A stretch of DNA of 64,000 nt from SZUA-22 sp963751695 (GCA_963751695.1 CAVVVP010000009.1:1-64000), one strand, 5' to 3'. Positions 18,826 to 28,224 are shown, counted from the first letter of the stretch. Numbers and translations are program-made. Notes: generated from the sequence alone by a model not told the origin.

Positions 18826-18943
18826 AATGGTGCAGAAGCCTTCACACCACTGAGATAAATGTGCAAGGTAAATTGTGGATATAATTGAAAAGCTAGTAAA
18901 TCTTTTAAATATGTATCCTGTCAAAATCTGCAAAAGGAGCTGA
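18826..18943 (+). pseudogene. 3' remnant of a second isomerase gene
   Basis: This stretch aligns with the 3' end of the isomerase gene (about 14511-14620). It shares CACACCACTG and the codons for IEKL..LLNM..VKI, here reading IIEKLVNLLNMYPVKICKRS and ending TGA. An in-frame TGA and other changes lie earlier, so only a fragment remains. It sits directly before rhaT, suggesting that an isomerase-rhaT pair was partly deleted when the large glycosidase gene arrived. Confidence 0.6.
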
Positions 18944-18945
18944 GT

Positions 18946-19986
18946 TTGGATTCGGTATTTGGAATTTTATATCATGCAATTGGCGGGCTTGCTGCAGGAA
19001 GTTTTTATATTCCATACAAAAAAGTAAAGAGCTGGTCATGGGAAACTTACTGGATAACCGGAGGTGTATTTTCATGGATTTTAGCACCCTGGCTTGTCTC
19101 ATATCTTACTGTACCTGATATTTTCGCTTTAATCAGTTCAGTTGAAATCAGCACTATTACTTGGACATTTATATTTGGAATGATTTGGGGAATAGGAGGA
19201 CTCACATTTGGTCTTACTATGCGCTATTTGGGAATGTCTTTAGGATACGCGATGGCACTTGGAATTACAGCTGCCTTTGGTACTCTGATACCTCCAATCT
19301 ACTTTGGCGAATTTTCTAAATTGATTTCTAATCTTTCGGGTTGGGTATCTCTTTGCGGTGTATTTGTATCATTTCTTGGGATAGCAATCACTGGTAAAGC
19401 CGGATTAAAAAAAGATGCCGAGTTAAATGAAACTGAGAAAATAGAAAGCATAACAGAGTTTAATTTAAAAAAAGGAATAATAGTCGCCCTCCTTGCCGGG
19501 ATAATGAGTGCAAGTTTTGCTTTTGGGATAGCGGCTGGGAAACCTATTGCCGCAAGTGCTGCTGAACTTGGTGCCCCGGCTCTGTTCGTTAATAGCCCGG
19601 TTTTTATCCTCATAATGGCTGGTGGATTTACTACCAATCTGGTTTATTGCCTTTTTTTAGGTTTCAAGAATAAGACTTTCAAAGAATTTTTAGACCGCAA
19701 GAATAAATATTTTTATAAGAATTATTTATTCTCCGCTCTGGCCGGTATTATTTGGTATTTACAGTTCATGTTTTATGGAATGGGTACAACTAAAATGGGA
19801 GAATATGATTTTTCTAGCTGGAGTATCCATATGTCATTTATAATTGTTTTCAGCAATATGTGGGGAATATATTTTAAGGAATGGGAGTCAAGCAGCAAAC
19901 TTACGAAAAGATATATATTTGCTGGGATTATTGTTTTGATCAGTTCAACGTTTATTATAGGGGTAGGAAGTTATTTGTCAAATTAG
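18946..19986 (+). CDS. rhaT: RhaT-type L-rhamnose/proton symporter
   Basis: A 346-aa permease, close to the 344 aa of enterobacterial RhaT, with about ten hydrophobic segments. It begins with the typical GILYHAIGGLAAGSFYIPYK and contains WGIGGLTFGLTMRYLGMSLG, the most conserved part of the family, plus SWSIHMSFIIVFSNMWG near the end. The TTG start at 18946 is supported by AGGAG at 18935-18939. It would import L-rhamnose, or a similar methylpentose, freed by the upstream glycosidases. Downstream no further rhamnose genes follow. Confidence 0.92.
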   Translation: MDSVFGILYHAIGGLAAGSFYIPYKKVKSWSWETYWITGGVFSWILAPWLVSYLTVPDIFALISSVEISTITWTFIFGMIWGIGGLTFGLTMRYLGMSLGYAMALGITAAFGTLIPPIYFGEFSKLISNLSGWVSLCGVFVSFLGIAITGKAGLKKDAELNETEKIESITEFNLKKGIIVALLAGIMSASFAFGIAAGKPIAASAAELGAPALFVNSPVFILIMAGGFTTNLVYCLFLGFKNKTFKEFLDRKNKYFYKNYLFSALAGIIWYLQFMFYGMGTTKMGEYDFSSWSIHMSFIIVFSNMWGIYFKEWESSSKLTKRYIFAGIIVLISSTFIIGVGSYLSN

Positions 19987-20329
19987 GAATAATTTGTCCT
20001 TTAAAAATAAAATGAGTTGTTGTTTGATGATTGGATATTCTGTGAAAACATATTCAAATAATAATAAAGATTGAAAAAAAACATACCTTGCTTTCAACGT
20101 CATTCATTTGTAAGTTATTTATTTACAACAATTTATGGATGCAAAAATCTTCTCTGTAATCAGCCGCCGGAGTTCAGTCTGACCTGCCCCCTACAAAAAC
20201 TTAAAGTAATTCACTCATAAATAAGACAAATTCCATTACCTAGATTCTATAAATTTCAGTAATTTTGTTACTTACTATACTAAAATCACAAGATGCTCTA
20301 TAGTTGCTTTTTTCAACCGGATCAACTAA
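19987..20329. other. Intergenic stretch with a G+C-rich patch
   Basis: The sequence is mostly AT-rich, but about 20161-20195 is strikingly G+C-rich (CAGCCGCCGGAG, then TCTGACCTGCCCCC). Such a CTGACCTGCCCCC end resembles insertion-sequence termini. No transposase frame is present. It lies at the right edge of the rhamnose block, so it may be a relic of the event that brought the block in. This is weak evidence. Confidence 0.35.
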
Positions 20330-21334
20330 ATGGAATTACTAATTAGAATTTTAATTGTATCGACATGGGTACTTTCTTTACTCCCACTTAATATCACCGC
20401 ACAATCACAAATAAGAAGAATAGAATCAGATCATTTTGAAATTACTATTGAAAACTCAAAATTAGACTCAATAAAAATTTTGCAAGTTACTGATCTACAC
20501 GTTGGATCCAGAGGTCATTGGAAAGATGACCTAAACACTTTTAACAGAATTAAGAAACTGGTAAAAACATATAATCCAGAATTTATCTTTATCACAGGTG
20601 ATCTCTTCACAGGTGAAAAACCATACGGAAGTTTATTAGCAGCCTATGCTGTACATTTCTTTGATGAGCTTGAGCGACCTTGGTTTTATGTATTCGGAAA
20701 TCACGATCCGGAGGGTGGATTTGGACATGATGATATTTACGAAGTTTTCAAAACTTCTGAATGGGGAGTTGTTGGATTTCATAAGTCAGAGAATCTGAAG
20801 AAATACGATTATTACGTAGACATAATAATTGGAAATGAAACAGTTCCAAGCTGGCAAGTATATGCTTTCGATACCGGACCGCATAATGGAAGAAAAGCCG
20901 TTCAACCTGATCAAATTGATTGGTATAAAGAAATATCTATCCAGGTTAAAGAAAAATACGATACATCGATAAGGGCAATTTCTATTTTTCATATTCCTCT
21001 TATCGAATATCAAGAGCTATGGAACGACACCAGCATTAAGAAAAGTGGAATCAGTTTAGAAAAAGTCTTTTACGAAGAGGATGATGGTTCCCTTTATAAC
21101 GCATTTTTAGATATTGGAAATATTAAGGCAACCTTCTGTGGACATGATCATTATAATAACTATTGGGGAAAATATACCGGGGATATTATTTTAGCATATG
21201 GTTACATTAGTGGTGAGTCGACTAATGAAGCATGGCCTACTGGTGGTAAATTGATCACTCTACCAACCGGTGAAGGTGAAATTAAAATACAAAATGTATT
21301 ACCGGTCTTTGGTATAAATGAACATAAGTATTGA
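20330..21334 (+). CDS. Secreted calcineurin-like metallophosphoesterase
   Basis: 334 aa with a signal peptide ending near LPLNITAQ. The five metallophosphoesterase blocks are present: DLHVGS (about residue 54), GDLFTG, GNHDPEGG, the His in FHIPL, and GHDHYNN. The family includes purple acid phosphatase-like Dcr2/PPA-type enzymes that hydrolyse phosphomonoesters or diesters in the periplasm or outside. It is followed 43 bp later by the DUF4838 gene on the same strand, probably one transcript. The physiological substrate is unknown. Confidence 0.88.
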   Translation: MELLIRILIVSTWVLSLLPLNITAQSQIRRIESDHFEITIENSKLDSIKILQVTDLHVGSRGHWKDDLNTFNRIKKLVKTYNPEFIFITGDLFTGEKPYGSLLAAYAVHFFDELERPWFYVFGNHDPEGGFGHDDIYEVFKTSEWGVVGFHKSENLKKYDYYVDIIIGNETVPSWQVYAFDTGPHNGRKAVQPDQIDWYKEISIQVKEKYDTSIRAISIFHIPLIEYQELWNDTSIKKSGISLEKVFYEEDDGSLYNAFLDIGNIKATFCGHDHYNNYWGKYTGDIILAYGYISGESTNEAWPTGGKLITLPTGEGEIKIQNVLPVFGINEHKY

Positions 21335-21377
21335 TAGTTATCTTTCACAATAATGAAATTTATTATGGAGTTATTTT

Positions 21378-23951
21378 ATGCATAGAAAAATATTACTTCT
21401 AATCCATGTCCCAATTATTTTTGTTCTGTTTAACAATACCAATCTTTTCTCACAACAAGATAAACTCAAACCAAATCAGTGGATAACAAATTGGTATTTA
21501 CTAGGACCAATAGAACTTGAAGAAAGTTCAAATGAGGTTAATCATCTACCTGGTTTTGAATTCGACGGACTTTCTGTTCTAAATGGAGATACTAAGCATA
21601 AAGTAGAGGTTGGTCAAGTTGAATCCATTGAAAACTCCCCTGTCTCATGGATTGAGTATACAAGTCCAGATTCAATTATCAACTTAGATAAAGCTGTATC
21701 TAAGAAATCATTTGTTGCAGCGTATGCATACAAAGAGATATATTCTGAGAAAGAGGAGACTTTTACTTTTTCGTTGGGAACCAATGATGGAGGCAGATTA
21801 TGGGTAAATGGATTAGAAGTTTGGGATTTCCCAGGTGCCCGCGGATTAAAGCCAGATGATAATTTAATACCGATTTTATTAAATGAAGGAAGAAATGAAA
21901 TTCTATTGAAGATTGAAGAAAGGGGAAATAGTTGGGGATTTTGTGCTCGGATACTTCCATTTGATATTGATGCATTTACTAGTAGAGGAAACTTCTTCAA
22001 TTTGGTTACCTTACCAAATGGTGAAACAGAACTCAGATTTTCATTAAGTGACCGAGTTGTGGATAATTTATTTAAGTCGGTTAATCTAGAAATTTTCTCA
22101 AATGATCAAGTCGAAGAACTAATTTGGACTGCTGAATGGACAAGAAAGAAGAAAATGAAATTGGAGATCAATAACAAAGAATTCAAATCATACATCCTCA
22201 AAATTAATGCAGAGAGACGCGACAATAAAAAATGGAATGATGAAATTAAATTTAAGTCCGGGAAACGGATTCCCTATACTTTATTCTCAAACAAGAAAAC
22301 GGACTATCGAATAATTGTTGGTGAAAGTGCTTCAGAATCTGAGCTGTGGGCGGCTAATGAGTTGAAAAAAAATTTGACCGAAATAAGTGGGGCATCATTC
22401 AAAATAGAAAGTGATAATTCTGAATTTACTGAGAATGAAATAATTATTGGATATAATAAACATTCGCAAAGGCTACTGGGTGAAGAATTTGAGATACCAA
22501 CTTTGCTTGATGAATCATTCATTTATAAAAATGTAAAGTCAAATATTGTTTTAACTGGAGGTAAGCAGCGTGGAACCATGTATGCGGTGTTTTCATTTTT
22601 GGAAAATGAACTAGGTGTAAGATGGTACACCCCAAGTGTAACAGCAATCCCTCATCGGGATGAATACTCATTTGATTTTATAGACCATTATGAGAGTCCT
22701 TCAATACAAGTGAGAAATGACTTTTACTATGAGGCATTTGATCCCACATGGGCTGCACATAATAAAATAAATGGGGCTATGGGATTTCGTAAACAATATG
22801 GAGATATTGAAGGATATTGGGCCGTACATACATTTTACAGATTTATGCCTCCTTCCGAATTTTATGAAAACCACCCCGAGTATTATAGTTTGATTGATGG
22901 AAAAAGAATTCACGAACGTGCACAGTTATGTTTAACTAATCCAGATGTACTTGAAATTATCACAGAAAGATTGAAAATTGCGATGAAAGAGAATCCGAGT
23001 AATTTGATCTATTCCGTCTCGCAAAATGATTGGAGAAATCCATGTCAATGCGACAATTGTCAAGCGATTGTTGATGAAGAAGGAACTCAATCTGGTATCA
23101 TGGTTTGGTTTGTAAATCAGGTTGCTGAAAATATTAAAGAAGAGTTTCCTGGTAAGTATGTTGGAACATTAGCTTATCAATATACAAGAAAGCCTCCTCA
23201 AAATATTCGGCCTAAGGAAAACGTAGTAATACGATTATGCAGTATTGAGTGTTGTTTTTCTCATGATTTTGCTAGCTGTCCCGAGAATCAAGAATTTCTT
23301 TCCGATCTGCAAAAATGGTCAGCAATATCTCCTCATTTATATATTTGGGATTATGTTGTGAATTTCAGCCACTACATTATGCCATATCCGAATTTCAAAG
23401 TTTTACAACCAAACATTAAAACTTTTAAAGACAATAGTTCTATTGGAATTATGGAACAAGCGGCCTACCAAAGCAGAGGAGGGGAGTTTTCCGAATTACG
23501 TGCTTATGTTATTTCTAAACTTCTCTGGAATGCTGAGTGCAATGTTAATGAAGTAATTGATGATTTTATGTATGGTTACTACGGAAGAAGTGGGCAGTAC
23601 GTCAGAGAATACTTTGATTTGCTTCATGACCAAGTTCAACCGAATACTCATATTCATTTAGGATTGAGGCCAGATGATATTTTGTTCTCTGACGATTTTA
23701 TTAGAGAAGCTGATTTGATATTCAACAACGCTGAGATAGCAGCTGAAAATGATGAAATTAAAAAACGCGTTGAATTGGCGAGGTTACCATTAATGTACTT
23801 AAAATGTAAACGCTCTCCTATGAACTCAAAGTATGATGGAACTTATGATCGGTTTAATAAAATTGCTGAGCGAGAAGGTATAACACATTTTGCTGAAGCA
23901 GGACAACCTCATATTGATGATTTTCATCAGCAGATTAACAATGCTGAATAG
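21378..23951 (+). CDS. DUF4838 / GH67-N-like secreted glycosidase
   Basis: 857 aa with a signal peptide (IFVLFNNTNLFSQ) and GGAG before the ATG. Residues 30-200 form a ligand-binding beta-sandwich (TNDGGRLWVNGLEVWDF). Residues about 310-430 resemble the alpha-glucuronidase N-terminal fold (IIVGESASESELWAANELKK, GGKQRGTMYAVFSFLENELG). The remainder matches DUF4838, including SVSQNDW with CQCDNCQ and RLCSIECCFSHDF. DUF4838 proteins are found in polysaccharide-use loci and are thought to be TIM-barrel glycosidases, but the linkage is not established. It follows the metallophosphoesterase. Confidence 0.82.
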   Translation: MHRKILLLIHVPIIFVLFNNTNLFSQQDKLKPNQWITNWYLLGPIELEESSNEVNHLPGFEFDGLSVLNGDTKHKVEVGQVESIENSPVSWIEYTSPDSIINLDKAVSKKSFVAAYAYKEIYSEKEETFTFSLGTNDGGRLWVNGLEVWDFPGARGLKPDDNLIPILLNEGRNEILLKIEERGNSWGFCARILPFDIDAFTSRGNFFNLVTLPNGETELRFSLSDRVVDNLFKSVNLEIFSNDQVEELIWTAEWTRKKKMKLEINNKEFKSYILKINAERRDNKKWNDEIKFKSGKRIPYTLFSNKKTDYRIIVGESASESELWAANELKKNLTEISGASFKIESDNSEFTENEIIIGYNKHSQRLLGEEFEIPTLLDESFIYKNVKSNIVLTGGKQRGTMYAVFSFLENELGVRWYTPSVTAIPHRDEYSFDFIDHYESPSIQVRNDFYYEAFDPTWAAHNKINGAMGFRKQYGDIEGYWAVHTFYRFMPPSEFYENHPEYYSLIDGKRIHERAQLCLTNPDVLEIITERLKIAMKENPSNLIYSVSQNDWRNPCQCDNCQAIVDEEGTQSGIMVWFVNQVAENIKEEFPGKYVGTLAYQYTRKPPQNIRPKENVVIRLCSIECCFSHDFASCPENQEFLSDLQKWSAISPHLYIWDYVVNFSHYIMPYPNFKVLQPNIKTFKDNSSIGIMEQAAYQSRGGEFSELRAYVISKLLWNAECNVNEVIDDFMYGYYGRSGQYVREYFDLLHDQVQPNTHIHLGLRPDDILFSDDFIREADLIFNNAEIAAENDEIKKRVELARLPLMYLKCKRSPMNSKYDGTYDRFNKIAEREGITHFAEAGQPHIDDFHQQINNAE

Positions 23952-24142
23952 TATTTCCAAACTTAAAACTAGAAGATGATAGATTCGAACAATTTCAATC
24001 AGAAATAATTTATTATGACAATCAGGAGGATTACTACTGTAACGAAGTAGCGCTTGATTATGCTGCTCCAGCAATATTTTTATTTCTTCATAATATTTCA
24101 GAGAGTTTAAGACAAAACTCTCTGCATAAGCAGAATAATTAA
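23951..24142 (+). pseudogene. 3' remnant of a GH9-like cellulase gene
   Basis: Immediately after the DUF4838 stop, a 63-codon open frame without a start reads VFPNLKLEDDRFEQF, then YYDNQEDYYCNEVALDYAAP and a hydrophobic IFLFLHNISESL to TAA 24140-24142. The NEVALDY-AP segment followed by a hydrophobic stretch resembles the C-terminal catalytic end of GH9 endoglucanases (NEVAINWNAPLVF). Only the tail is left. The identification rests on one motif. Confidence 0.45.
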
Positions 24143-24212
24143 TTGTGGGCAGATGACCTACCCACTAATGTTGTTCCAGTCACTAAGTTAGTCTCACCCT
24201 CAATTAATATGA

Positions 24213-24253
24213 ATGCTTTTAAAAATCTTGATTTGAGAGCATTTTTATTTTTC
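24213..24253 (+). terminator. Rho-independent terminator
   Basis: ATGCTTTTAAA (24213-24223) pairs with TTTGAGAGCAT (24232-24242) as an 11-bp stem with three G-U pairs, followed by TTTTATTTTT. It would end the rightward metallophosphoesterase-DUF4838 transcript. The minus-strand oxidase gene ends just beyond it. Confidence 0.7.
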
Positions 24254-24272
24254 CCAGCTTATATCCAATATA

Positions 24273-25641
24273 TTATGGTTTAATATTCTGATTAACTCGG
24301 AAGAAATTACTTGGATCATATCTCTTTTTAACTTCCACTAATCTAGCGTAGTTATCTTTATATGAGGCCATAACTCTTTCTTGACCTTCTTCCATCATGA
24401 AATTTATATATGCTCCACCAGCAGAATATGGGTGAATAGCATCATAATAATCTTTGGTCCATTTAGTTATTTTTTCTTTATTTGCCGGATCTGGATCAAC
24501 TCCAACCATCACTTGTGCCCAATTTGCGTCCCTGTAAGCCCATGGAGTATCATTAGGTCCAACTCTTTGTGCTGCCCCATTTATTGGGTAAAGATGCATT
24601 GTTGAATGAGGAGTAGGAAGATCATTTCCAAACTTAACGTGCTGAGCTACAGCTTCATCTGGGATTTCCTTAATAAAATCAGCTCTCCAGTACCACTGCA
24701 GGCCACTTGGGTAAAAAACATCAAACATACTGTTTAGTGCAGGATGAGGTATCGGCCCAACATATTCAAAGTCTGGATTAAGATCACGTACTTCTTTGAA
24801 ACAATTCATCAAACTTCTCTTGCGGACCGACATAATTCCATATAATCCCACACATTTTCTTGCCATGAAGTTCTTCGGGAAAAGGGGGGCCCGGGACAGT
24901 CAGAGTCGCAAAGAAACCATATAGGTCTTCATCAGCGTTGAGAATAAAATCGCGATACCATTTCAATACTTCTTCAGTCTTCTCAATATGCCATAGAGTC
25001 GGACCACCAATGCTGGTATGTACTGGATGACCTTGGAATAAAAACGAAGTAATGATCCCAAAATTGCCACCGCCACCGCGAATTGCCCAAAACAGGTCTT
25101 CATTTTCTTTCGCACTAGCTGTTACTAAAGATCCATCAGCTAAAACCATATCTACCTCAAGTAAATTATCGATCGTTAGCCCATATTTTCTGCTTAAGTA
25201 ACCCACTCCTCCACCTAGTGTTAGGCCACCAACTCCAGTAGTGGATATGATGCCTGAAGGTACTGCAAGACCATATGGATGGGCAGCATGATCGACATCT
25301 CCCCAAGTTGTTCCTCCTCCAACTCTAACTGTTTCATTCTTCTTATCAACATGAACATAATTTATATCTGAAAGATCAATAACTAAACCATCATCACATA
25401 TTCCTAATCCACCGGCATTATGACCCCCACCCCTAATCGCCACTAACAAACTGTTCTCGCGACCTAAGTTAACCGCTGTAATTACATCTGCAACATCTGA
25501 ACAACATGCAATCACAGACGGATTTTTATCTATCATACCATTATATACCTTTTTGGCTTCTTCAAACTTTACATCTGCTTGACTGATTACTTCACCCCTA
25601 AGGCTTGATTTAAATAAATCTATTAATTGATCATCGATCAT
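24273..25641 (-). pseudogene. FAD-binding BBE-type oxidoreductase, one frameshift
   Basis: A berberine-bridge/6-hydroxynicotine-oxidase-like flavoprotein of about 455 aa when joined. The N-terminal frame has the FAD domain with the flavin-linking His (RGGGHNAGGLGI), DLSDINYV and GGLTLGGGVGYLSRKYGLT. The C-terminal frame ends with the BBE segment, YDPSNFFRVNQNI. The two frames overlap, and the switch falls near 24805 in the codons for DELF-KEVRDLNPDFEY. The start is ATG 25641 because AAGAGG lies 8 nt upstream; a GTG 9 bp earlier is less well placed. No signal peptide is seen, so it is probably cytoplasmic. It would oxidise an alcohol, sugar or amine using covalently bound FAD. Confidence 0.85.
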
Positions 25642-25854
25642 GATATACACCTCTTAAATATTTTATAATAAGGTTATTTCATATCTCATAAAATGAAAGG
25701 GAGGCTCAAAGCTTAGGCTAATAATAGAAAGTAAAATAAAGTAAGACTTTTGCCCAACGATCATCAAATGAGATATCTAGTCCAATATAACTAAACAAAA
25801 ATGTAAATCACAATTAAATAAGCGATTAATTTTTTGGTAAACTTTGAGAAATTA

Positions 25855-25870
25855 TGTGACCTTTATCACA
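25855..25870. promoter_or_regulatory. Perfect CRP/FNR-type site A
   Basis: TGTGACCTTTATCACA is an exact TGTGA-N6-TCACA palindrome, the consensus of CRP/FNR-family regulators. It lies 214 bp upstream of the minus-strand oxidase. Rightward, a TATATT at 25892-25897 would place a start site with the palindrome centred near -41.5, the usual activating position. The same site, spacing and following hairpin recur at 28099. Confidence 0.7.
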
Positions 25871-25923
25871 ACTTGAAATAACTAACTGTATTATATTTTA
25901 ATTGACAATATGAACATTTTAAA

Positions 25924-25961
25924 GGCGGGAAGAACTTGGCTGGGACTTCTCGCCTTTTTTT
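25924..25961 (+). terminator. Hairpin A, T-tailed, conserved loop
   Basis: GGCGGGAAG (25924-25932) pairs fully with CTTCTCGCC (25946-25954), one G-U pair, around the loop AACTTGGCTGGGA, then seven T. The T-run fits rightward transcription, but no rightward gene precedes it. Leftward, it lies directly after the stop of the propeller protein. It is therefore either a bidirectional terminator or the 3' end of a short rightward RNA starting near site A. Confidence 0.65.
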
Positions 25962-28002
25962 ATTTTATCAGAACCATTTTTTTAGTTTTAATATATTTCC
26001 CAGCGTGGATAGTATAAAAATAGATACCACTTGCTAGCTTTGTTCCATTAAATTCAATCTCATAGGCACCACTTGGTTGCTCCTTGTTTACTAGGGTTTT
26101 AACTTCTCTACCTAAGACATCAAAAACTTTAAGCTCCACATTGCCTCTTTCAGGAATTGAGTATTTTATTTTCGTACTTGGATTGAAAGGATTGGGATAA
26201 TTTTGAAACAGGCTAAAACTCATTGGATTAGAATTTATTTCTATCTTCTCTTTAGCGCTAACAAGAGTAGAATAATCAATTCCCCAATCATATCTGCAAT
26301 TTTCAATAATTCCCCCCAGATGATTTTGCGAATTGTCCTCCAAGATCTCCCCATTCCCTTCATTCATCTTCCAATAAAGAATTAGCCCCGGCTCATTTCC
26401 CTCCAAGTAACTATATAAATTTTCTTCGATCTCTTCTTTGCTTTTAAAAATATTCCACATTCTTACTTCATCAAGATTCCCAACAAGTGATCTTAGACCC
26501 GAATAATTGTTTCCAAGAATTAAAGTGTCATAGGAATCATCTGAAATCGGACTTTCAAAAATTGAACTATTATCAAGTGACAAAGCCTGTAGTTTTCCAT
26601 CTATATAAACATCCATTAATTGGTTAGATAGCGAGTACGTAACCGCGACGTGCTGCCATTTATTAGTCACAAGTGAGCTGTCCTCAGTGGAGAAACGGAT
26701 AGTTGTATTGTCTTCCCTTATCAATTTTACCACAAGGCTGTTTTTATTGAATCCCGATGCTAGTCTGTTTGTATAGATCTGGATATTCTTGTTTTCAAAT
26801 ATATATTTGCCATGAAGAGATGTCGGTTTAATCCAAGTTTCAAATGTCCAGTTATTCTTGAAATCAAAGCTTTCATTCGGTTTAATAGTTACTCTTGAAC
26901 TTGTTTTTAGGAAGGAAAGGGAACTCTCACCTTCAAAAACAAGAATCGAATCTGGAGGGGCATAGAAAGATGATAGCGAGTCTGAATGGAAATTAGCTTT
27001 GAGTTTGTATACTCCGGGTTCATTGAATATCCATGTCGGATTTTGTTCTTCAGAATCAAATACACCGTCGTTCTCAAAATCCCACTCCCATTTATTTATC
27101 TTTGGATTTGAACTGGAGATATCTGTAAAAGTAACTTCAAGCGGAGCGTGGCCGGTGCTGAAGTCAAAACTAACTTTTGGGAAAAGATAAGTTGGAGGCA
27201 TTTTGATAAACTCTACTTTATCTCCGATAAAACTTGGGACAGCAAGTATATTGTCAACAATATTGTAATCCAATCCGGCAGGTTCTGGAATCCCGATGTA
27301 TATTAACTCTGGGGGATTGCTGAAGTCATTATCACACATATAAATTTCACCTTCTCGACTGTAGGATGTAAAGTATATATTCCCTTCTTTATCAATTGTT
27401 ACTCCATCTGATCTGCCAGCAGTATTTTCCACGACTACTGATAAAGTTGAATCCATTAGATCGATTGCTAACAGGTCTGAATCATCATGCCATTGGCATG
27501 CAATTATTCGGTTCTTAAAGCTATCATATATCAGATCTTGAGGAGCAGCTCCAAATCCCGAATCCACAAAAGCCCAATAATTCTTAGTTTCAATATGGAC
27601 TTTATACACAATACCAATTCTGGTAGCGAGTGCGTATATAAAACCAGAATTATCTGCAGTTATTCCATCAAATTGCTGCACTCCCGGTACTGTAACTGTA
27701 AATATATCCTCAGCGGTATTAACGTTCAATCCACGAATCGTTGCATTTCCGGTTACATATAAAACTGAATCCTTTATACAATTGCCATAAGCAACAATAC
27801 TCTCCTTGAATAGAGATTGATTCCCCTGCTTATCTATTGAAATTATCTTATTGGTTCTTAAACTTGAGACCAAATAGCGATTATTCACTGAATCATAGGC
27901 AACACTTTCTGGTCCATCTAATAGATTTTGAGCAAAGGAAATTGTTGAGACTAAGAATAATGCTATTAAAATAAGTGATCTATACAGAGTAAAATTGAAC
28001 AT
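25960..28002 (-). CDS. Secreted beta-propeller/PKD/LamG protein with T9SS tail
   Basis: 680 aa with a signal peptide ending VSTISFAQ and GGAGAAG before the ATG. Residues about 25-270 form an SMP-30/NHL-like propeller (GPESVAYDSVNNRYLVSS, GVTIDKEGNIYFTS). Residues 272-355 form a PKD domain (FDFSTGHAPLEVTFTD, WEWDFENDG). Residues 365-575 form a LamG/concanavalin-type fold (TFETWIKPTSL, WQHVAVTYSL, LDEVRMWNIFKSKEE). A T9SS tail (FQNYPNPFNPST) follows to the end. It is probably exported through the outer membrane and surface-attached or released. The domains suggest binding of a polymer or ligand rather than a defined enzyme activity. Confidence 0.82.
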   Translation of the reverse strand: MFNFTLYRSLILIALFLVSTISFAQNLLDGPESVAYDSVNNRYLVSSLRTNKIISIDKQGNQSLFKESIVAYGNCIKDSVLYVTGNATIRGLNVNTAEDIFTVTVPGVQQFDGITADNSGFIYALATRIGIVYKVHIETKNYWAFVDSGFGAAPQDLIYDSFKNRIIACQWHDDSDLLAIDLMDSTLSVVVENTAGRSDGVTIDKEGNIYFTSYSREGEIYMCDNDFSNPPELIYIGIPEPAGLDYNIVDNILAVPSFIGDKVEFIKMPPTYLFPKVSFDFSTGHAPLEVTFTDISSSNPKINKWEWDFENDGVFDSEEQNPTWIFNEPGVYKLKANFHSDSLSSFYAPPDSILVFEGESSLSFLKTSSRVTIKPNESFDFKNNWTFETWIKPTSLHGKYIFENKNIQIYTNRLASGFNKNSLVVKLIREDNTTIRFSTEDSSLVTNKWQHVAVTYSLSNQLMDVYIDGKLQALSLDNSSIFESPISDDSYDTLILGNNYSGLRSLVGNLDEVRMWNIFKSKEEIEENLYSYLEGNEPGLILYWKMNEGNGEILEDNSQNHLGGIIENCRYDWGIDYSTLVSAKEKIEINSNPMSFSLFQNYPNPFNPSTKIKYSIPERGNVELKVFDVLGREVKTLVNKEQPSGAYEIEFNGTKLASGIYFYTIHAGKYIKTKKMVLIK

Positions 28003-28098
28003 ACTTCTTCTCCAATATTGTTTGTTTTACAAAGATTAATAACTTTTTCTTAACAATGAATAGTAATTCTATGAACGGTCTAATAGTTCGGTGAGAGG

Positions 28099-28114
28099 TG
28101 TGATCCTAATCACA
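28099..28114. promoter_or_regulatory. Perfect CRP/FNR-type site B
   Basis: TGTGATCCTAATCACA, another exact TGTGA-N6-TCACA palindrome, is centred 104 bp upstream of the minus-strand propeller gene. The downstream rightward sequence (CTTGAAATAACAAACTGTAT onward) is nearly identical to that after site A, and the hairpin starts exactly 69 bp from the site start in both copies. Confidence 0.7.
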
Positions 28115-28167
28115 TCTTGAAATAACAAACTGTATTATATTTAATATGACAATACGAACAATTTAAA

Positions 28168-28204
28168 GGCGGGAAGAACTTGGCTGGGACTTCTCGCCTT
28201 TTTT
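28168..28204 (+). terminator. Hairpin B, identical to hairpin A
   Basis: The 31-nt stem-loop GGCGGGAAG...CTTCTCGCC, with the same 13-nt loop as at 25924, is followed by six T. It lies 20 bp beyond the stop codon of the minus-strand beta-helix gene. Identity of the loop as well as the stem is more than a simple terminator requires. Confidence 0.65.
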
Positions 28205-28224
28205 ATTTTAACAGAACCATTTTT

